A stretch of 50,572 bases of DNA. Origin: Candidatus Achromatium palustre (GTDB lineage Bacteria; Pseudomonadota; Gammaproteobacteria; Chromatiales; Chromatiaceae). Where the stretch lies: contig LFCU01000229.1 in NCBI GenBank assembly GCA_001044195.1, positions 1 through 50,572 on the forward strand, read 5' to 3'. The notes below the pieces were generated by a model that saw only the letters and a list, made by a program, of their open reading frames with translations, made no database searches and had not been told where the DNA came from. Made by a program: the position numbers and the translations under genes. Positions 20,656 through 29,341 of this stretch are shown piece by piece; position 1 is the stretch's first letter, and each line of letters starts with the position of its first letter.

Positions 20656-21063
20656 ATGGCCAAAGCAGGCACCCGCAGTAACACTGCGGCTCGTGTTAAA
20701 AAGAAAGTTAAAAAAACTGTTGTTGATGGAATAGCACATATACACGCATCCTTCAACAACACTATTATTACCATTACAGATCGCCAAGGTAACTCCCTAG
20801 CCTGGGCTACTGCTGGTGGTTCTGGATTTCGTGGGTCCCGTAAAAGTACACCATTTGCAGCACAAATTGCAGCCGATAAAGTTGGAGAAAAAGTCAAGGA
20901 ATTTGGACTTAAGAACCTTGATGTTGAAGTAAATGGCCCAGGTCCAGGACGCGAATCTGCAGTACGAGCACTTAATAATGCCGGATTTAAAATCACCAGT
21001 ATCTGTGATGTAACCCCTATTCCGCATAATGGCTGCCGTCCGCCTAAAAAGCGACGGGTATAA
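20656..21063 (+). CDS. rpsK: Ribosomal protein S11
   Basis: S11 lies in the 30S platform and contacts mRNA near the E site. The 135 aa sequence has [25 protein letters not shown] and the C-terminal signature [18 protein letters not shown]. 38 bp after rpsM. Confidence 0.98.
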   Translation: MAKAGTRSNTAARVKKKVKKTVVDGIAHIHASFNNTIITITDRQGNSLAWATAGGSGFRGSRKSTPFAAQIAADKVGEKVKEFGLKNLDVEVNGPGPGRESAVRALNNAGFKITSICDVTPIPHNGCRPPKKRRV

Positions 21064-21077
21064 CAAGAGACACAATC

Positions 21078-21698
21078 ATGGCACGCTACGTTGGACCTAC
21101 TTGCAAATTAAGCCGCCGGGAAGGCACAGATCTATCTCTTAAAAGTCGAGTACGCACCTTAGAATCTAAATGTAAATTAGATAAAGTACCAGGTCAATCT
21201 GGAGAACGCCGTCGTAGGCTTTCAGATTACGGCGGACAGCTTCGAGAAAAACAAAAAGTGCGCCGTATCTATGGAGTCTTGGAACGCCAATTTCATAATT
21301 ATTATTTAAGAGCATCTAAAAAGAAAGGCGCAACAGGAGAGAATTTATTGCAAATTCTTGAATGTCGTTTAGATAATATGGTATTTCGTATGGGCTTTGG
21401 AGCTACTCGCGCTGAAGCTCGTCAGTTGGTAAGTCATAAGTCTATTGAGGTTAATGGCAAGCTCGTTAATATCCCATCATATCAGCTAAATCCTGGTGAT
21501 ATGGTAGGAATACGTGAAAAATCACGTAAACAATTGCGAGTACAGGGGGCTATTGATTTAGCAGAGCAATATGGTTATCCAGATTGGGTAGAGGTTGACC
21601 CTAAATCGATGAAAGGGATCTTTAAACGTATTCCAGAACGCTCCGATTTGCCAGCAGATATTAATGAAAATCTTATCGTTGAACTATATTCAAGATAA
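21078..21698 (+). CDS. rpsD: Ribosomal protein S4
   Basis: S4 nucleates 30S assembly and in E. coli represses the alpha operon. The 206 aa sequence starts [19 protein letters not shown] and contains the S4 RNA-binding domain ([19 protein letters not shown]). The N-terminal cysteine cluster seen in zinc-binding S4 forms is absent. A 471 bp repeat-rich spacer separates it from rpoA. Confidence 0.98.
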   Translation: MARYVGPTCKLSRREGTDLSLKSRVRTLESKCKLDKVPGQSGERRRRLSDYGGQLREKQKVRRIYGVLERQFHNYYLRASKKKGATGENLLQILECRLDNMVFRMGFGATRAEARQLVSHKSIEVNGKLVNIPSYQLNPGDMVGIREKSRKQLRVQGAIDLAEQYGYPDWVEVDPKSMKGIFKRIPERSDLPADINENLIVELYSR

Positions 21699-22169
21699 GT
21701 CTGTAAGTTGAATTGATGGATTTACCATCAACCCAATATATCTATTTAGTAGGGCGGGAGAAGCTTTAGCGTATCCCGCCATTTTGATTGTTCATAATCT
21801 CTATGTAGTAGTAGTAGGGTGGACACACGCAGAATAGCCAAATAATTTGTCCTTGTTATTTGGATTGCGTGGGCAAACGATACAGCCCTTTGCCCACCCT
21901 ACCTTGCTAATCTATAGGATAGTAAAAGAAACTAGATATGATAATGGTTTATCATCCATCCTATAGATTGAGGCACTACCCCTTGCTGTTATAGTAGTTA
22001 TGGTGCGCATCACGCACTATAATCTCTTAGTAGAGTAGACATTATTCGAAACCATTTTTCAAGCCAGCAATTATAATGCTATAATTAGGGTTTCGAATAA
22101 TGTCTAGTAAGGTGAGTTTATAGAGTAAGGTGCGCAATTCGCACCATACAGTGGTTTGCAGCATTAACA
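21699..22169. other. Repeat-filled spacer between rpsD and rpoA
   Basis: No gene is visible. From left to right: a degenerate GTTGGGTTGA-type palindrome (21708-21736); GGCGGGA paired with TCCCGCC around a 12-base loop (about 21754-21779), which could end transcripts after rpsD; a longer GGGTGG/CCACCC inverted pair (about 21817-21901); an incomplete palindrome GGTGCGCATCACGCAC; a 69 bp perfect inverted-repeat element (22037-22105); and GGTGCGCAATTCGCACC (22129-22145). Confidence 0.8.
22037..22105. repeat. 69 bp element with perfect 17 bp inverted repeats
   Basis: AGACATTATTCGAAACC (22037-22053) and GGTTTCGAATAATGTCT (22089-22105) are perfect inverse copies around a 35 bp AT-rich centre. The first nine bases, AGACATTAT, are shared with the ends of the M3 elements at 43990 and 50432, suggesting a relation. 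Confidence 0.8.
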
Positions 22170-23195
22170 GTGGTAGAAAATATGTCTGAATTTCTTAAGC
22201 CCAAATCCATTAAAGTAGATCTAATAGATGGTAATCCTACTCATGCCAAGGTTTCCCTAGAACCCTTAGAACGTGGATTTGGTCATACCCTTGGCAACGC
22301 CTTACGACGGGTACTATTATCATCCATGGTAGGCTATGCCGTTACAGGCGTTGAAATTCAAGGAGTATTACATGAATACACCACCATAGAAGGAGTACAA
22401 GAAGATGTCTTAGAAATCCTACTAAACCTAAAAGAATTAGCAATCAAATTACATGGCAAAAACGCCGTCACATTAACCTTATGCAAAAAAGGGCCAGGAC
22501 CAGTATTAGCAAGCGACATAATGCTAGATCATGGGGTAGAAATTGCCAATCCAGAGCACATAATAGCTAACATTACTGGCAATTCAGAACTAAGCATGAT
22601 CTTGAATATTGCCAAAGGGCGTGGCTATCAACCTGCAACAACTCGGGAATACATAGGGGAAGATCGACCCATTGGCCAACTACAATTAGATGCCTCGTTT
22701 AGCCCTATTCGGCGTGTGGCTTACGATGTAGAGGCAGCACGAGTAGAGCAGCGTACTGATCTTGATCGATTAGTAATTGATCTGGAAACAAATGGTGCTA
22801 TAGAACCAGAAGAAGCCATTCGTAAAGCTGCTAACATTTTACGAGATCAATTATCTATGTTTGTAGATAATCTAGAAGTGGGCAGTATCCATTCATCAAT
22901 CTCAGATCAAGAACCATCATCACAAATTGAGCCTATACTGTTACGTTCTGTAGATGATTTAGAATTAACAGTACGTTCTGCCAATTGTCTCAAAGCTGAA
23001 AGTATTTATTTAATAGGGGATCTAATTCAACGTACTGAAGTAGAACTTTTAAAAACTCCTAATTTAGGAAAAAAATCCTTAACAGAGATTAAAGATGTAT
23101 TAGCTCTTCAAGGACTATCCTTAGGTATGCGTGTAGAAAATTGGCCACCAGAAGGATTTGAATATAAATTGAGGAAAGATAAGAGAAGATTTTAA
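22170..23195 (+). CDS. rpoA: DNA-directed RNA polymerase alpha subunit
   Basis: Alpha dimerises to nucleate RNA polymerase and its C-terminal domain binds UP elements and activators. The 341 aa protein has the N-terminal domain ([19 protein letters not shown]) and the C-terminal domain ([13 protein letters not shown], with Arg269 equivalent to E. coli R265, and [16 protein letters not shown]). The start may be GTG 22170 ([11 protein letters not shown]) or ATG 22182 (MSEFLKP); neither has a clear ribosome binding site. Confidence 0.97.
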   Translation: MVENMSEFLKPKSIKVDLIDGNPTHAKVSLEPLERGFGHTLGNALRRVLLSSMVGYAVTGVEIQGVLHEYTTIEGVQEDVLEILLNLKELAIKLHGKNAVTLTLCKKGPGPVLASDIMLDHGVEIANPEHIIANITGNSELSMILNIAKGRGYQPATTREYIGEDRPIGQLQLDASFSPIRRVAYDVEAARVEQRTDLDRLVIDLETNGAIEPEEAIRKAANILRDQLSMFVDNLEVGSIHSSISDQEPSSQIEPILLRSVDDLELTVRSANCLKAESIYLIGDLIQRTEVELLKTPNLGKKSLTEIKDVLALQGLSLGMRVENWPPEGFEYKLRKDKRRF

Positions 23196-23199
23196 ATCT

Positions 23200-23240
23200 T
23201 AATATTATCTATAGGATAGATAATAGGATAGATAATATTA
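23200..23240. repeat. AT-rich hairpin between rpoA and rplQ
   Basis: TAATATTATCTAT (23200-23212) and ATAGATAATATTA (23228-23240) form a perfect 13 bp stem. The loop contains a repeat of AGGATAGATAAT. No T-run follows, so a pausing or processing role is more likely than termination. Confidence 0.55.
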
Positions 23241-23283
23241 TAAGTAACATAATAGATAACAACAAGATTGGAAAAATAAAATT

Positions 23284-23652
23284 ATGCGCCATCGTAAATC
23301 AGGTCGAAAATTAAATCGTGACAGTGCCCATAGAACAGCACTGTTTCGCAATTTATCTAATTCACTTTTTAAATATGAACTCATTAAAACTACGCTCCCT
23401 AAAGCCAAAGAATTACGGCGAATTGCAGAACCTTTGATTACATTATCTAAAGAAGATTCTGTAGCTAAACGTCGATTAGCATTTGCGCGTTTAAGGGATG
23501 CCTCTATGGTAAATAAACTATTTACTGAACTAGGTCCAAGATATAAAGATCGGCCTGGCGGCTATTTGCGTGTTCTCAAATGTGGATTCCGATCCGGGGA
23601 TGCAGCACCTATGGCATACGTGCAATTAGTAGATAGCGTTAAGAATTCCTAA
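23284..23652 (+). CDS. rplQ: Ribosomal protein L17
   Basis: L17 lies near the exit tunnel. The 122 aa sequence begins [20 protein letters not shown] and has the signature [22 protein letters not shown]. It is the last gene of the ribosomal cluster and is followed by a strong palindrome that may terminate it. Confidence 0.98.
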   Translation: MRHRKSGRKLNRDSAHRTALFRNLSNSLFKYELIKTTLPKAKELRRIAEPLITLSKEDSVAKRRLAFARLRDASMVNKLFTELGPRYKDRPGGYLRVLKCGFRSGDAAPMAYVQLVDSVKNS

Positions 23653-23694
23653 ATATAATTGCCACTTTCATTTCACAGTAAACACTTAAAAGAT

Positions 23695-23721
23695 TCGTTC
23701 CCACACAAAACGTGGGAACGA
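23695..23721. repeat. REP-like palindrome (GTTCCCAC type), possible rplQ terminator
   Basis: TCGTTCCCAC pairs perfectly with GTGGGAACGA over 10 bp. Related copies are at 32794-32823 and 40769-40798. Its place 43 bp after rplQ suggests it may also end the ribosomal transcript, though only a short AT stretch follows. Confidence 0.75.
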
Positions 23722-23737
23722 TAAACTAACCCATCTT

Positions 23738-24136
23738 CTGATTTTACCGCTTTCTGTAGGCATATAACTATTTTATAATGCTAGATAAAATTATGAGCCA
23801 CAAGCACAGTATATTCAAAAAAATAGTAAGTGTATACTATCAATATTTATAAAGCTATCTATACATTAGGATAGTACTATCCTAGGGTGTTCATTTTATA
23901 AAAATATTTCCGCATTTTTTATGTTCCCAAATTATCAAATAACCCTTGTTATAAAAAGATATGCAAATATATAACAACGACACATAATTAGTATGAAAGA
24001 CATTTTTTGAACTCATTATAGTTAATAACTACTTGTAATATATAATATTTTTATAATTATTAAATAAATAAAAGTTGAGTGAAGATTGTTTCAGAATGAA
24101 CACCCTAGTACTATCCACAGAAAGCGGTAGAATCAG
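23738..24136. mobile_element. M1 miniature element interrupted by M4
   Basis: Left part 23738-23882 and right part 24108-24136 together reconstruct an M1 copy of about 165 bp that aligns in reverse orientation with 2856-3022, including the central TATAATGCTAGATAAAATTA. The two parts are separated by a 225 bp insertion flanked by duplicated GTACTATCC. Confidence 0.85.
23883..24107. mobile_element. M4 miniature insertion with target duplication
   Basis: A 225 bp AT-rich, non-coding insertion with 13 bp terminal inverted repeats, TAGGGTGTTCATT and AATGAACACCCTA. It is flanked by direct GTACTATCC copies (23874-23882 and 24108-24116), and the exact duplication could be read as 7-10 bp because of edge ambiguity. 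It encodes no transposase, so it would have needed one supplied in trans. Confidence 0.85.
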
Positions 24137-24205
24137 AAACTTTTCTCAATAGGCTATATTTTAGGTGCGCGATGCGCACCCTACATCTAATCTGACAAAC
24201 TAGAA

Positions 24206-24550
24206 TTATCTATCAGCAGAAGTTTTTGGAACTTGGGTATCCGAAGTAGCAGGTTTAGCTGGTTGTGCCGCATAAGGATAAGCAGCAGGGTATGGTGGTG
24301 CCCAATAAGGATAGCCGCCATAAGGATAATAACCCCAATATGGATTATAATAGTTCCAGCCTCGACCATAGCCTCGAGCACTAAAGCTTAAATTAAAATC
24401 AAACCAACCGTTACCAAACCAGTCATTACCCCAACCATTGCCCCATGGACCACAACAGGGACCGCCCCAACCAGGTCCCCACCAAGCTTGAGCGTTAGTT
24501 GTTGCCCCTAAAAGGGTTGTTAGGATCGCGGCAAAGATGACACGTTTCAT
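24206..24550 (-). CDS. Secreted Gly/Trp/Tyr-rich protein, sulfur globule protein-like
   Basis: 114 aa. Residues 1-22 form a signal peptide ending AQA, followed by WWGPGWGGPCCGPWGNGW and then a Tyr/Pro/Gly-rich stretch of NYYNPYWGYYPYGGYPYW type. The last about 20 residues are polar. Such low-complexity aromatic/glycine proteins with a signal peptide are typical of the envelope proteins of periplasmic sulfur globules in Allochromatium and Beggiatoa relatives. This match is by composition and pattern, so other structural secreted proteins are possible. A perfect AAGGAGG lies just before the ATG. A 10 bp tandem repeat lies 50-100 bp upstream. Confidence 0.6.
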   Translation of the reverse strand: MKRVIFAAILTTLLGATTNAQAWWGPGWGGPCCGPWGNGWGNDWFGNGWFDFNLSFSARGYGRGWNYYNPYWGYYPYGGYPYWAPPYPAAYPYAAQPAKPATSDTQVPKTSADR

Positions 24551-24914
24551 TATTGTCCTCCTTATTGCAAACCATTAAAAATTTTTACATGAAAGCTTAA
24601 TAAACTTAATATAAACTTATATAAACTTATATAAACTTATATAAACTTATTAAGTTAACGAGTTTACTAAATTAGTATTATCATAATTTATTATATAATT
24701 TAAGTATAATAGAGAATTATAATATAAGCAAACTCTTATATAACAATAGCATCTTATCAAAAAAAATCAACCTTACTAAAATTAATTTTTTAAAAATAAT
24801 ATAATTCAATTGCTTATGAATATTTTGCTAACCGAAAAAGTGTAATCTGAAAAATGAAGGATGCCATGAGTTATTGAGAATTTACGAATTTACAAAGATG
24901 CGAAGGATCAAATT
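24551..24914. other. AT-rich divergent spacer
   Basis: No gene. It lies between two divergent genes and holds the 10 bp tandem repeat (24601-24650) and, near 24852-24867, AAATGAAGGATGCC, which is one end of the M5 family. The rest is AT-rich without recognisable structure. Confidence 0.7.
24601..24650. repeat. 10 bp tandem repeat upstream of the sulfur-globule-like gene
   Basis: ATAAACTTAT is repeated exactly four times at 24611, 24621, 24631 and 24641, with one degenerate copy before. The 10 bp period places every copy on the same face of the helix. It lies 50-100 bp upstream of the minus-strand ATG at 24550. Confidence 0.85.
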
Positions 24915-25826
24915 ATGAGCAATATTCGGAAACTTAATACAAAAGGTCTAATCTCTCCACCACCATTTTTATCTGATAATCTACAGTACGAATGCATTAT
25001 GGGCAGCGTAGCCTATGGCGTATCCGATAATACTTCAGATATGGATATCTATGGCTATACCATTCCCCCTAAGCATATTTTATTTCCACATACAGCAGGA
25101 TATATAGTGGGACTAGATAGAGACATACCAGTATTTGAACAATATCAACAACATCATATACAGGACAAAACAACCAATAAGCTATATGATCTATCTATTT
25201 ACAGTATTTTGAAATACTTCCGCTTAGTTATGGACAACAATCCCAACATGATAGATTCCCTATTTGTTCCTAGACATTGCATTACCTACTCAACCCCATT
25301 AGCAGAACATGTCCGAGAGCATCGCAATCTATTTTTACACAAAGGAGCATGGCATAAATTTAAAGGCTATGCTTATGCTCAAATACGCAAAATGAGTACT
25401 AAAGGAGCTAATGCAGAAAGCCGAAGGTATGAAAGTTTTCAAAAATATGGCTATGATGTTAAATTCGCTTACCATGTAGTTAGATTATTAAACGAAGTCG
25501 AACAAATCCTCTTAGAAAAAACTCTGGATTTACAGCGCAATAGGGAGCAATTAAAAACTATTCGAGCTGGAGAATGGACTCAAAAGCAGATAGTTGAATA
25601 TTTTGAACGCAAAGAGCTTAGTCTTGAAGAGATATATAACAAGAGCGATTTGCCTCATAAACCTGATGTAGAGACCATTAAAAGACTATTTATGGAATGT
25701 TTGGAAATGCATTATGGTTCATTACGGGAAGTGGTACAGACTAAGACAGATATAAATATGTTAATTAATGATATTAATCATGTACTACTTAAATACCAAT
25801 CTAAAAATATCGATCTACAAGAGTAG
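24915..25826 (+). CDS. Predicted nucleotidyltransferase, RlaP/YcgL-type (Pol beta superfamily)
   Basis: 303 aa. The N-terminal domain carries the Pol beta-type pattern GSVAYGVSDNTSDMDIYG, with Gly30-Ser31 and the two metal-binding aspartates Asp42 and Asp44. The overall pattern resembles the RlaP family (PF10127), predicted nucleotidyltransferases found in phages and bacteria, sometimes beside RNA-repair genes. The C-terminal half is helical and charged. No RNA ligase is nearby, so its substrate is unknown. AAGGATC lies just upstream of the ATG. The stop TAG is immediately followed by a REP-like palindrome. Confidence 0.75.
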   Translation: MSNIRKLNTKGLISPPPFLSDNLQYECIMGSVAYGVSDNTSDMDIYGYTIPPKHILFPHTAGYIVGLDRDIPVFEQYQQHHIQDKTTNKLYDLSIYSILKYFRLVMDNNPNMIDSLFVPRHCITYSTPLAEHVREHRNLFLHKGAWHKFKGYAYAQIRKMSTKGANAESRRYESFQKYGYDVKFAYHVVRLLNEVEQILLEKTLDLQRNREQLKTIRAGEWTQKQIVEYFERKELSLEEIYNKSDLPHKPDVETIKRLFMECLEMHYGSLREVVQTKTDINMLINDINHVLLKYQSKNIDLQE

Positions 25827-25843
25827 GGTACGCACTGCGTACC
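25827..25843. repeat. REP-like palindrome abutting a stop codon
   Basis: GGTACGCACTGCGTACC, a perfect 8 bp stem with a one-base centre. It begins on the first base after the TAG of the nucleotidyltransferase gene. Confidence 0.8.
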
Positions 25844-25884
25844 ATTAATTCACAGGTTCAATTATTATCCATAAACTATTATGT

Positions 25885-27513
25885 ATGAAGTATAAAGCTT
25901 TACAGCAACGCTTAATGCGGTTGTTAAATTCTGGATCTGCCAACGTGCTAGGATTGGGCCTGATTGGCATCGAACGCGAAACATTACGTGTTACTTCTAC
26001 TGGCACAATATCTCAAAATACCCATCCCCAAGCTTTAGGATCTCCACTGACCCACCCTTATATAACCACAGATTTCTCAGAAGCATTGCTAGAGATTATT
26101 ACACCACCACAGCAAAATTTAGACTTAGTATTAAATTTTCTCCAGGATGCCCATAAATTCGTGTATACGCAGCTTGAAAATGAATATCTATGGCCTGCGA
26201 GTATGCCAGGAATGCTAGAAGGAGATCAATCTATTCCTATAGCCTGTTATGGTAAATCTAATCCTGGACTTATGAAAACTGTTTATAGGCGTGGTATTGG
26301 ATTACGCTATGGTCGCATTATGCAAACCATTGCTGGCATTCATTACAATTACTCGTTACCTGAAGAATTTTGGCCTATGTTTAAAGACCTAGAACAAAAT
26401 TCTGATTCCATTTCTGAATTTATATCTGCATCCTATATGGGTATGATTCGCAATCTCCAACGTTATGGGTGGCTAGTACCATATTTATTTGGAGCATCAC
26501 CAGCAGTAGATAAGTCTTTTATAGCAAATCGCTCTACAAACCTTAAACCCTTTACTAAAAATACACTGTATTACCCTTATGCCACCTCTTTACGTATGGG
26601 AGATATTGGCTATCAAAATAGTTTGGAAGAAGGCAAAGGCTTTCGTGCCAATTATGACAGCTTGGATACTTATGTTCGCAGCTTGATTTGGGCTTCCCAG
26701 ATTTCCTGTCCTGAATACGAACGGCTTGGCATAATAGCGGCTAATGGTGAATATCAGCAATTAAACACTAGAGTATTACAGATAGAAAATGAGCATTATA
26801 GCACGATTAGACCCAAGCAAATCTTACAAGGGTTAGAAAAACCTGTCTTAGCGTTGCGAAATCGTGGTATACGGTATGTAGAATTAAGATCGCTAGATGT
26901 CAATATATTTACTCCTCTAGGTATTAATATAGATCAAATGCGATTTTTAAATATTTTATTACTATTTTGTTTGTTAAATGATAGTCCCAGAATTTCTGCC
27001 CATGAAACTAAATTAATTAATGCCAATCAACTATTGGTAGCCCATAGAGGTCGCGAACCAGGGCTAAAACTACAAAAACAGGATACTAGCATTAGGCTAC
27101 GCAGTTGGGCACAAGAGCTGTTAGATGCTATGAACCCCATCGCTGAAATCTTAGATTTTTTTGCTCCTAAAAGTCCAGATAATAAAACTATTGCAAATAA
27201 TACTGCTTTATATCTTCCTTATAAAAATACCATTAATATTGCCAAAGAGCAGATACTAAATCCTGAGACTACACCATCAGCACGTATGCTTAGAGCAATG
27301 CAGATTACAGGAGAAAGTTTTGCCGAATTTATGCAGCGACTATCCAGGCAATATCAAACCAATTTTAGAAAATCTGACTATTCTAGTCCCACCGGGTATC
27401 AATATTTTCAGGATTTAGCTTTAGAATCTCATAAACGGCAACAGGCTTTAGAGACTACAAATAATGTACCCTTTGAACAATTTCTACAGAAATATTTTAT
27501 GCAAACTGAATGA
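25885..27513 (+). CDS. gshA: Glutamate-cysteine ligase (gamma-glutamylcysteine synthetase)
   Basis: GshA joins glutamate and cysteine with ATP, the first step of glutathione synthesis. The 542 aa protein belongs to the gammaproteobacterial type: GLIGIERETLRVT near residue 25, TDFSEALLEIITPP, GRIMQTIAGIHYNYS and RNRGIRYVELRSLDVN are all family blocks. Length is slightly above the E. coli enzyme (518). gshB is not in the window. The TGA stop is immediately followed by an M2 element. Confidence 0.95.
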   Translation: MKYKALQQRLMRLLNSGSANVLGLGLIGIERETLRVTSTGTISQNTHPQALGSPLTHPYITTDFSEALLEIITPPQQNLDLVLNFLQDAHKFVYTQLENEYLWPASMPGMLEGDQSIPIACYGKSNPGLMKTVYRRGIGLRYGRIMQTIAGIHYNYSLPEEFWPMFKDLEQNSDSISEFISASYMGMIRNLQRYGWLVPYLFGASPAVDKSFIANRSTNLKPFTKNTLYYPYATSLRMGDIGYQNSLEEGKGFRANYDSLDTYVRSLIWASQISCPEYERLGIIAANGEYQQLNTRVLQIENEHYSTIRPKQILQGLEKPVLALRNRGIRYVELRSLDVNIFTPLGINIDQMRFLNILLLFCLLNDSPRISAHETKLINANQLLVAHRGREPGLKLQKQDTSIRLRSWAQELLDAMNPIAEILDFFAPKSPDNKTIANNTALYLPYKNTINIAKEQILNPETTPSARMLRAMQITGESFAEFMQRLSRQYQTNFRKSDYSSPTGYQYFQDLALESHKRQQALETTNNVPFEQFLQKYFMQTE

Positions 27514-27737
27514 TGGGACTGGTTCAGTCTAATTCATCAACTAACATTATGTTATTTAAAACAATTTTTATTATGCTATCCTGTAAAATCGTCTCAAAAA
27601 TTTTTCCTAGATAGTGTGATAGTGTCAATTTAAAAAATTTGCTTGTAAATTTTCTATTGTGATACCTTACAATTATTATAAAAATAATGTAATATAATTA
27701 TGATGTTATATTCAAACATCAGACTGAACCAGTCCCA
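27514..27737. mobile_element. M2 miniature inverted-repeat element, uninterrupted copy
   Basis: A 224 bp non-coding element bounded by perfect 17 bp inverted repeats, TGGGACTGGTTCAGTCT (27514-27530) and its complement (27721-27737). It starts on the base after the gshA stop and ends 11 bp before the stop of the next, convergent gene. It aligns closely with 40641-40967, which carries an extra insertion. Confidence 0.9.
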
Positions 27738-27748
27738 GATTATTAATA

Positions 27749-28258
27749 TCATTTTAAATTTATTAAAAAATTATCAAACAATATCTCCAAATCTGGAATA
27801 ATATTCTGAAGCCTATGATCCGAATTTAAAAGATGTAATTTTGTCTTATATTTAGCACCAAAATCTACAACGTTCTGTACCGGAATAGTTTCATCCTGCC
27901 ACCCCATTACTATCTCAACATTTGTACAACCTGGCTCTGGATATTGAACTGGATACCAAGTAATTCCAAAAGCTGGGGCAAGCAAAAACATTCCCGTTGG
28001 TTTAATAGTTTGAGATGCAACACAAGAGACATAACCGCCCATGCTACTTCCAACAAGCACAATCTTAGAGTATTTTGGATCCTTAAGCTCTGGAATAGAC
28101 AATAAATGCTTAATTCTAGAATCTGGATTATCCATGCTAGAATGATCTGGGCTTAAAGATAAAGCTCCATGTTTTTTTGCTATCGCAGCTAGGTGGGTAA
28201 TTTTTGTTCCCCAAGGGGTAGAATCTTTGCCATGGGCAAATACTACTAAAAGTGACAT
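27749..28258 (-). CDS. Small alpha/beta hydrolase (esterase-like)
   Basis: 169 aa. It has a nucleophile elbow GSSMGG with Ser72, an acid in GWQDETIP (Asp122) and a His in NSDHRL (His148), which form a complete Ser-Asp-His triad. The N-terminal FAHGKDSTPWG supplies the oxyanion loop. The short length and arrangement resemble YqiA/YcfP-type esterases. Substrate is unknown. No signal peptide is seen, so it is probably cytoplasmic. Monocistronic by spacing. Confidence 0.8.
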   Translation of the reverse strand: MSLLVVFAHGKDSTPWGTKITHLAAIAKKHGALSLSPDHSSMDNPDSRIKHLLSIPELKDPKYSKIVLVGSSMGGYVSCVASQTIKPTGMFLLAPAFGITWYPVQYPEPGCTNVEIVMGWQDETIPVQNVVDFGAKYKTKLHLLNSDHRLQNIIPDLEILFDNFLINLK

Positions 28259-28291
28259 TGTTTTGTTACCTAATAATCTATATCATACAAA

Positions 28292-28354
28292 TTCATAATT
28301 TTAAGGTTTTTGAAACCTAATTCTCTTGATTAATATGATATAATGATTTGTAAT
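28292..28354. repeat. Dispersed repeat, copy 1
   Basis: About 60 bp containing TTCTCTTGATTAATATGAT. It aligns at roughly three quarters identity with 38138-38200 (TTTTCTTGATTAATATGAT). Both lie upstream of gene starts. Function unknown. A GC-richer GGGTACGATGAGCCC / CCCACCCTACC repeat (about 28364-28394) follows. Confidence 0.6.
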
Positions 28355-28404
28355 TCCGCGTGGGTACGATGAGCCCGTGCCCCACCCTACCTAGCTATAA
28401 CTGC

Positions 28405-29340
28405 CTACCAATTTACCGACAAATTTATATGCACTACGTTTAATTTATAGTTATCATCCAACGCCAAATCACGGAAGAAACTATGTCCTAAAAGAAAAGA
28501 AACTTTAGTTTTAGGATCTATATCCCAAGTTAGTAGCATATTGAGTCCACCACGATTTAAATCGGCCAGATTAGCTACGAATAGATTCGTCATATCTACT
28601 GTTTTAATTTTTTCACCAATGGATACACCAACAGTAAATATTGCTGGCATAAACCAGGTCTTTTGGGGCGTAAAATAATGTGTCCAATTAGCATCAAGAG
28701 CTATAGTACTGGAACGGCCTTCTGCCATCGTAGAATCTAACCCACTAATAATATAGCTACGTATCTGCAACCAATCATAACCAGCATTCAAACCCAAACC
28801 TAAAGTTGGAGTGAATTGATGCAGTGCCGAATTGCCTTTGTAATTTGAATTAGCATAGCCTAAATCTGCATATAGCATTTTATCGTTGGAAACCCAAGAA
28901 ACTTGAGTAGCTATTACCGAGACATTATCTGTGTTGGATATAGTATCATCGTTGTTGATGCGATACCCATCAAGCCGTACCCTTATGTTGCCATCTGAAG
29001 TACCAAGATTAAAGTATTTGCGACCAGATATTAAATAATTATACTGAGTTATATCATCGAAATTGTTAGCATTAGGTTTAGCATTCACTCGTGTATTGCT
29101 AAACCCTAAAGTTAGACCTCCAGCTTCTGAATTCTCAGCAGAAAATACCAATCCAAAATCGGACAATCTATCTCGCTGTGAAGAACCGCTATAATACCCA
29201 TGAGTTATATTGGGTAATAGATTAAATGACCAGTTTTGGGCTGCTTTCCCAATTATTGGCGTTACCAGCATTATGCTAAACAATATAATTTTAAAATAGA
29301 ATGAGCTGTTCATGAGTTTTTTTGCCGTTTTAGGGTACAT
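28405..29340 (-). CDS. Outer-membrane beta-barrel protein, unknown function
   Basis: 311 aa from ATG 29340. The start was chosen because it gives a signal peptide (MYPKTAKKL, a hydrophobic stretch, then IIGKAAQ), lies next to the upstream stop, and has GGGAG about 9 bases before it. The longer frame would run through the preceding gene. The mature part is made of alternating short polar/aromatic strands and ends LNVVHINLSVNW, an aromatic C-terminal residue typical of barrels inserted by BAM. No porin family is recognised. It is translationally close to the DUF302 gene, so the two probably act together at the cell envelope. Confidence 0.7.
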   Translation of the reverse strand: MYPKTAKKLMNSSFYFKIILFSIMLVTPIIGKAAQNWSFNLLPNITHGYYSGSSQRDRLSDFGLVFSAENSEAGGLTLGFSNTRVNAKPNANNFDDITQYNYLISGRKYFNLGTSDGNIRVRLDGYRINNDDTISNTDNVSVIATQVSWVSNDKMLYADLGYANSNYKGNSALHQFTPTLGLGLNAGYDWLQIRSYIISGLDSTMAEGRSSTIALDANWTHYFTPQKTWFMPAIFTVGVSIGEKIKTVDMTNLFVANLADLNRGGLNMLLTWDIDPKTKVSFLLGHSFFRDLALDDNYKLNVVHINLSVNW

Positions 29341-29341
29341 T

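Larger units (their letters stand above)
23653..24205. other. Spacer made almost wholly of repeats
   Basis: No gene. It holds the GTTCCCAC-type palindrome (23695-23721), an M1 element (23738-24136) interrupted by M4 (23883-24107), and the palindrome GGTGCGCGATGCGCACC (24164-24180). The last is followed by CTACATCTAATCTGACAAAC, which is nearly repeated after the half-palindrome at 41052-41064. Confidence 0.85.

Noticed and set aside
24187-24381. Minus-strand open frame overlapping the sulfur-globule-like gene in another frame
   Set aside because: The repeat-like protein is a by-product of low-complexity codons; the longer frame has the signal peptide and AAGGAGG.
24601-24650. Tandem repeat as a CRISPR array
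   Set aside because: The 10 bp units are directly adjacent with no spacers, and no cas genes are present.
28326-28339. TTGATTAATATGAT as an FNR box
   Set aside because: Only the left half-site matches; the right half reads ATGAT instead of ATCAA, and the sequence is part of a dispersed repeat.
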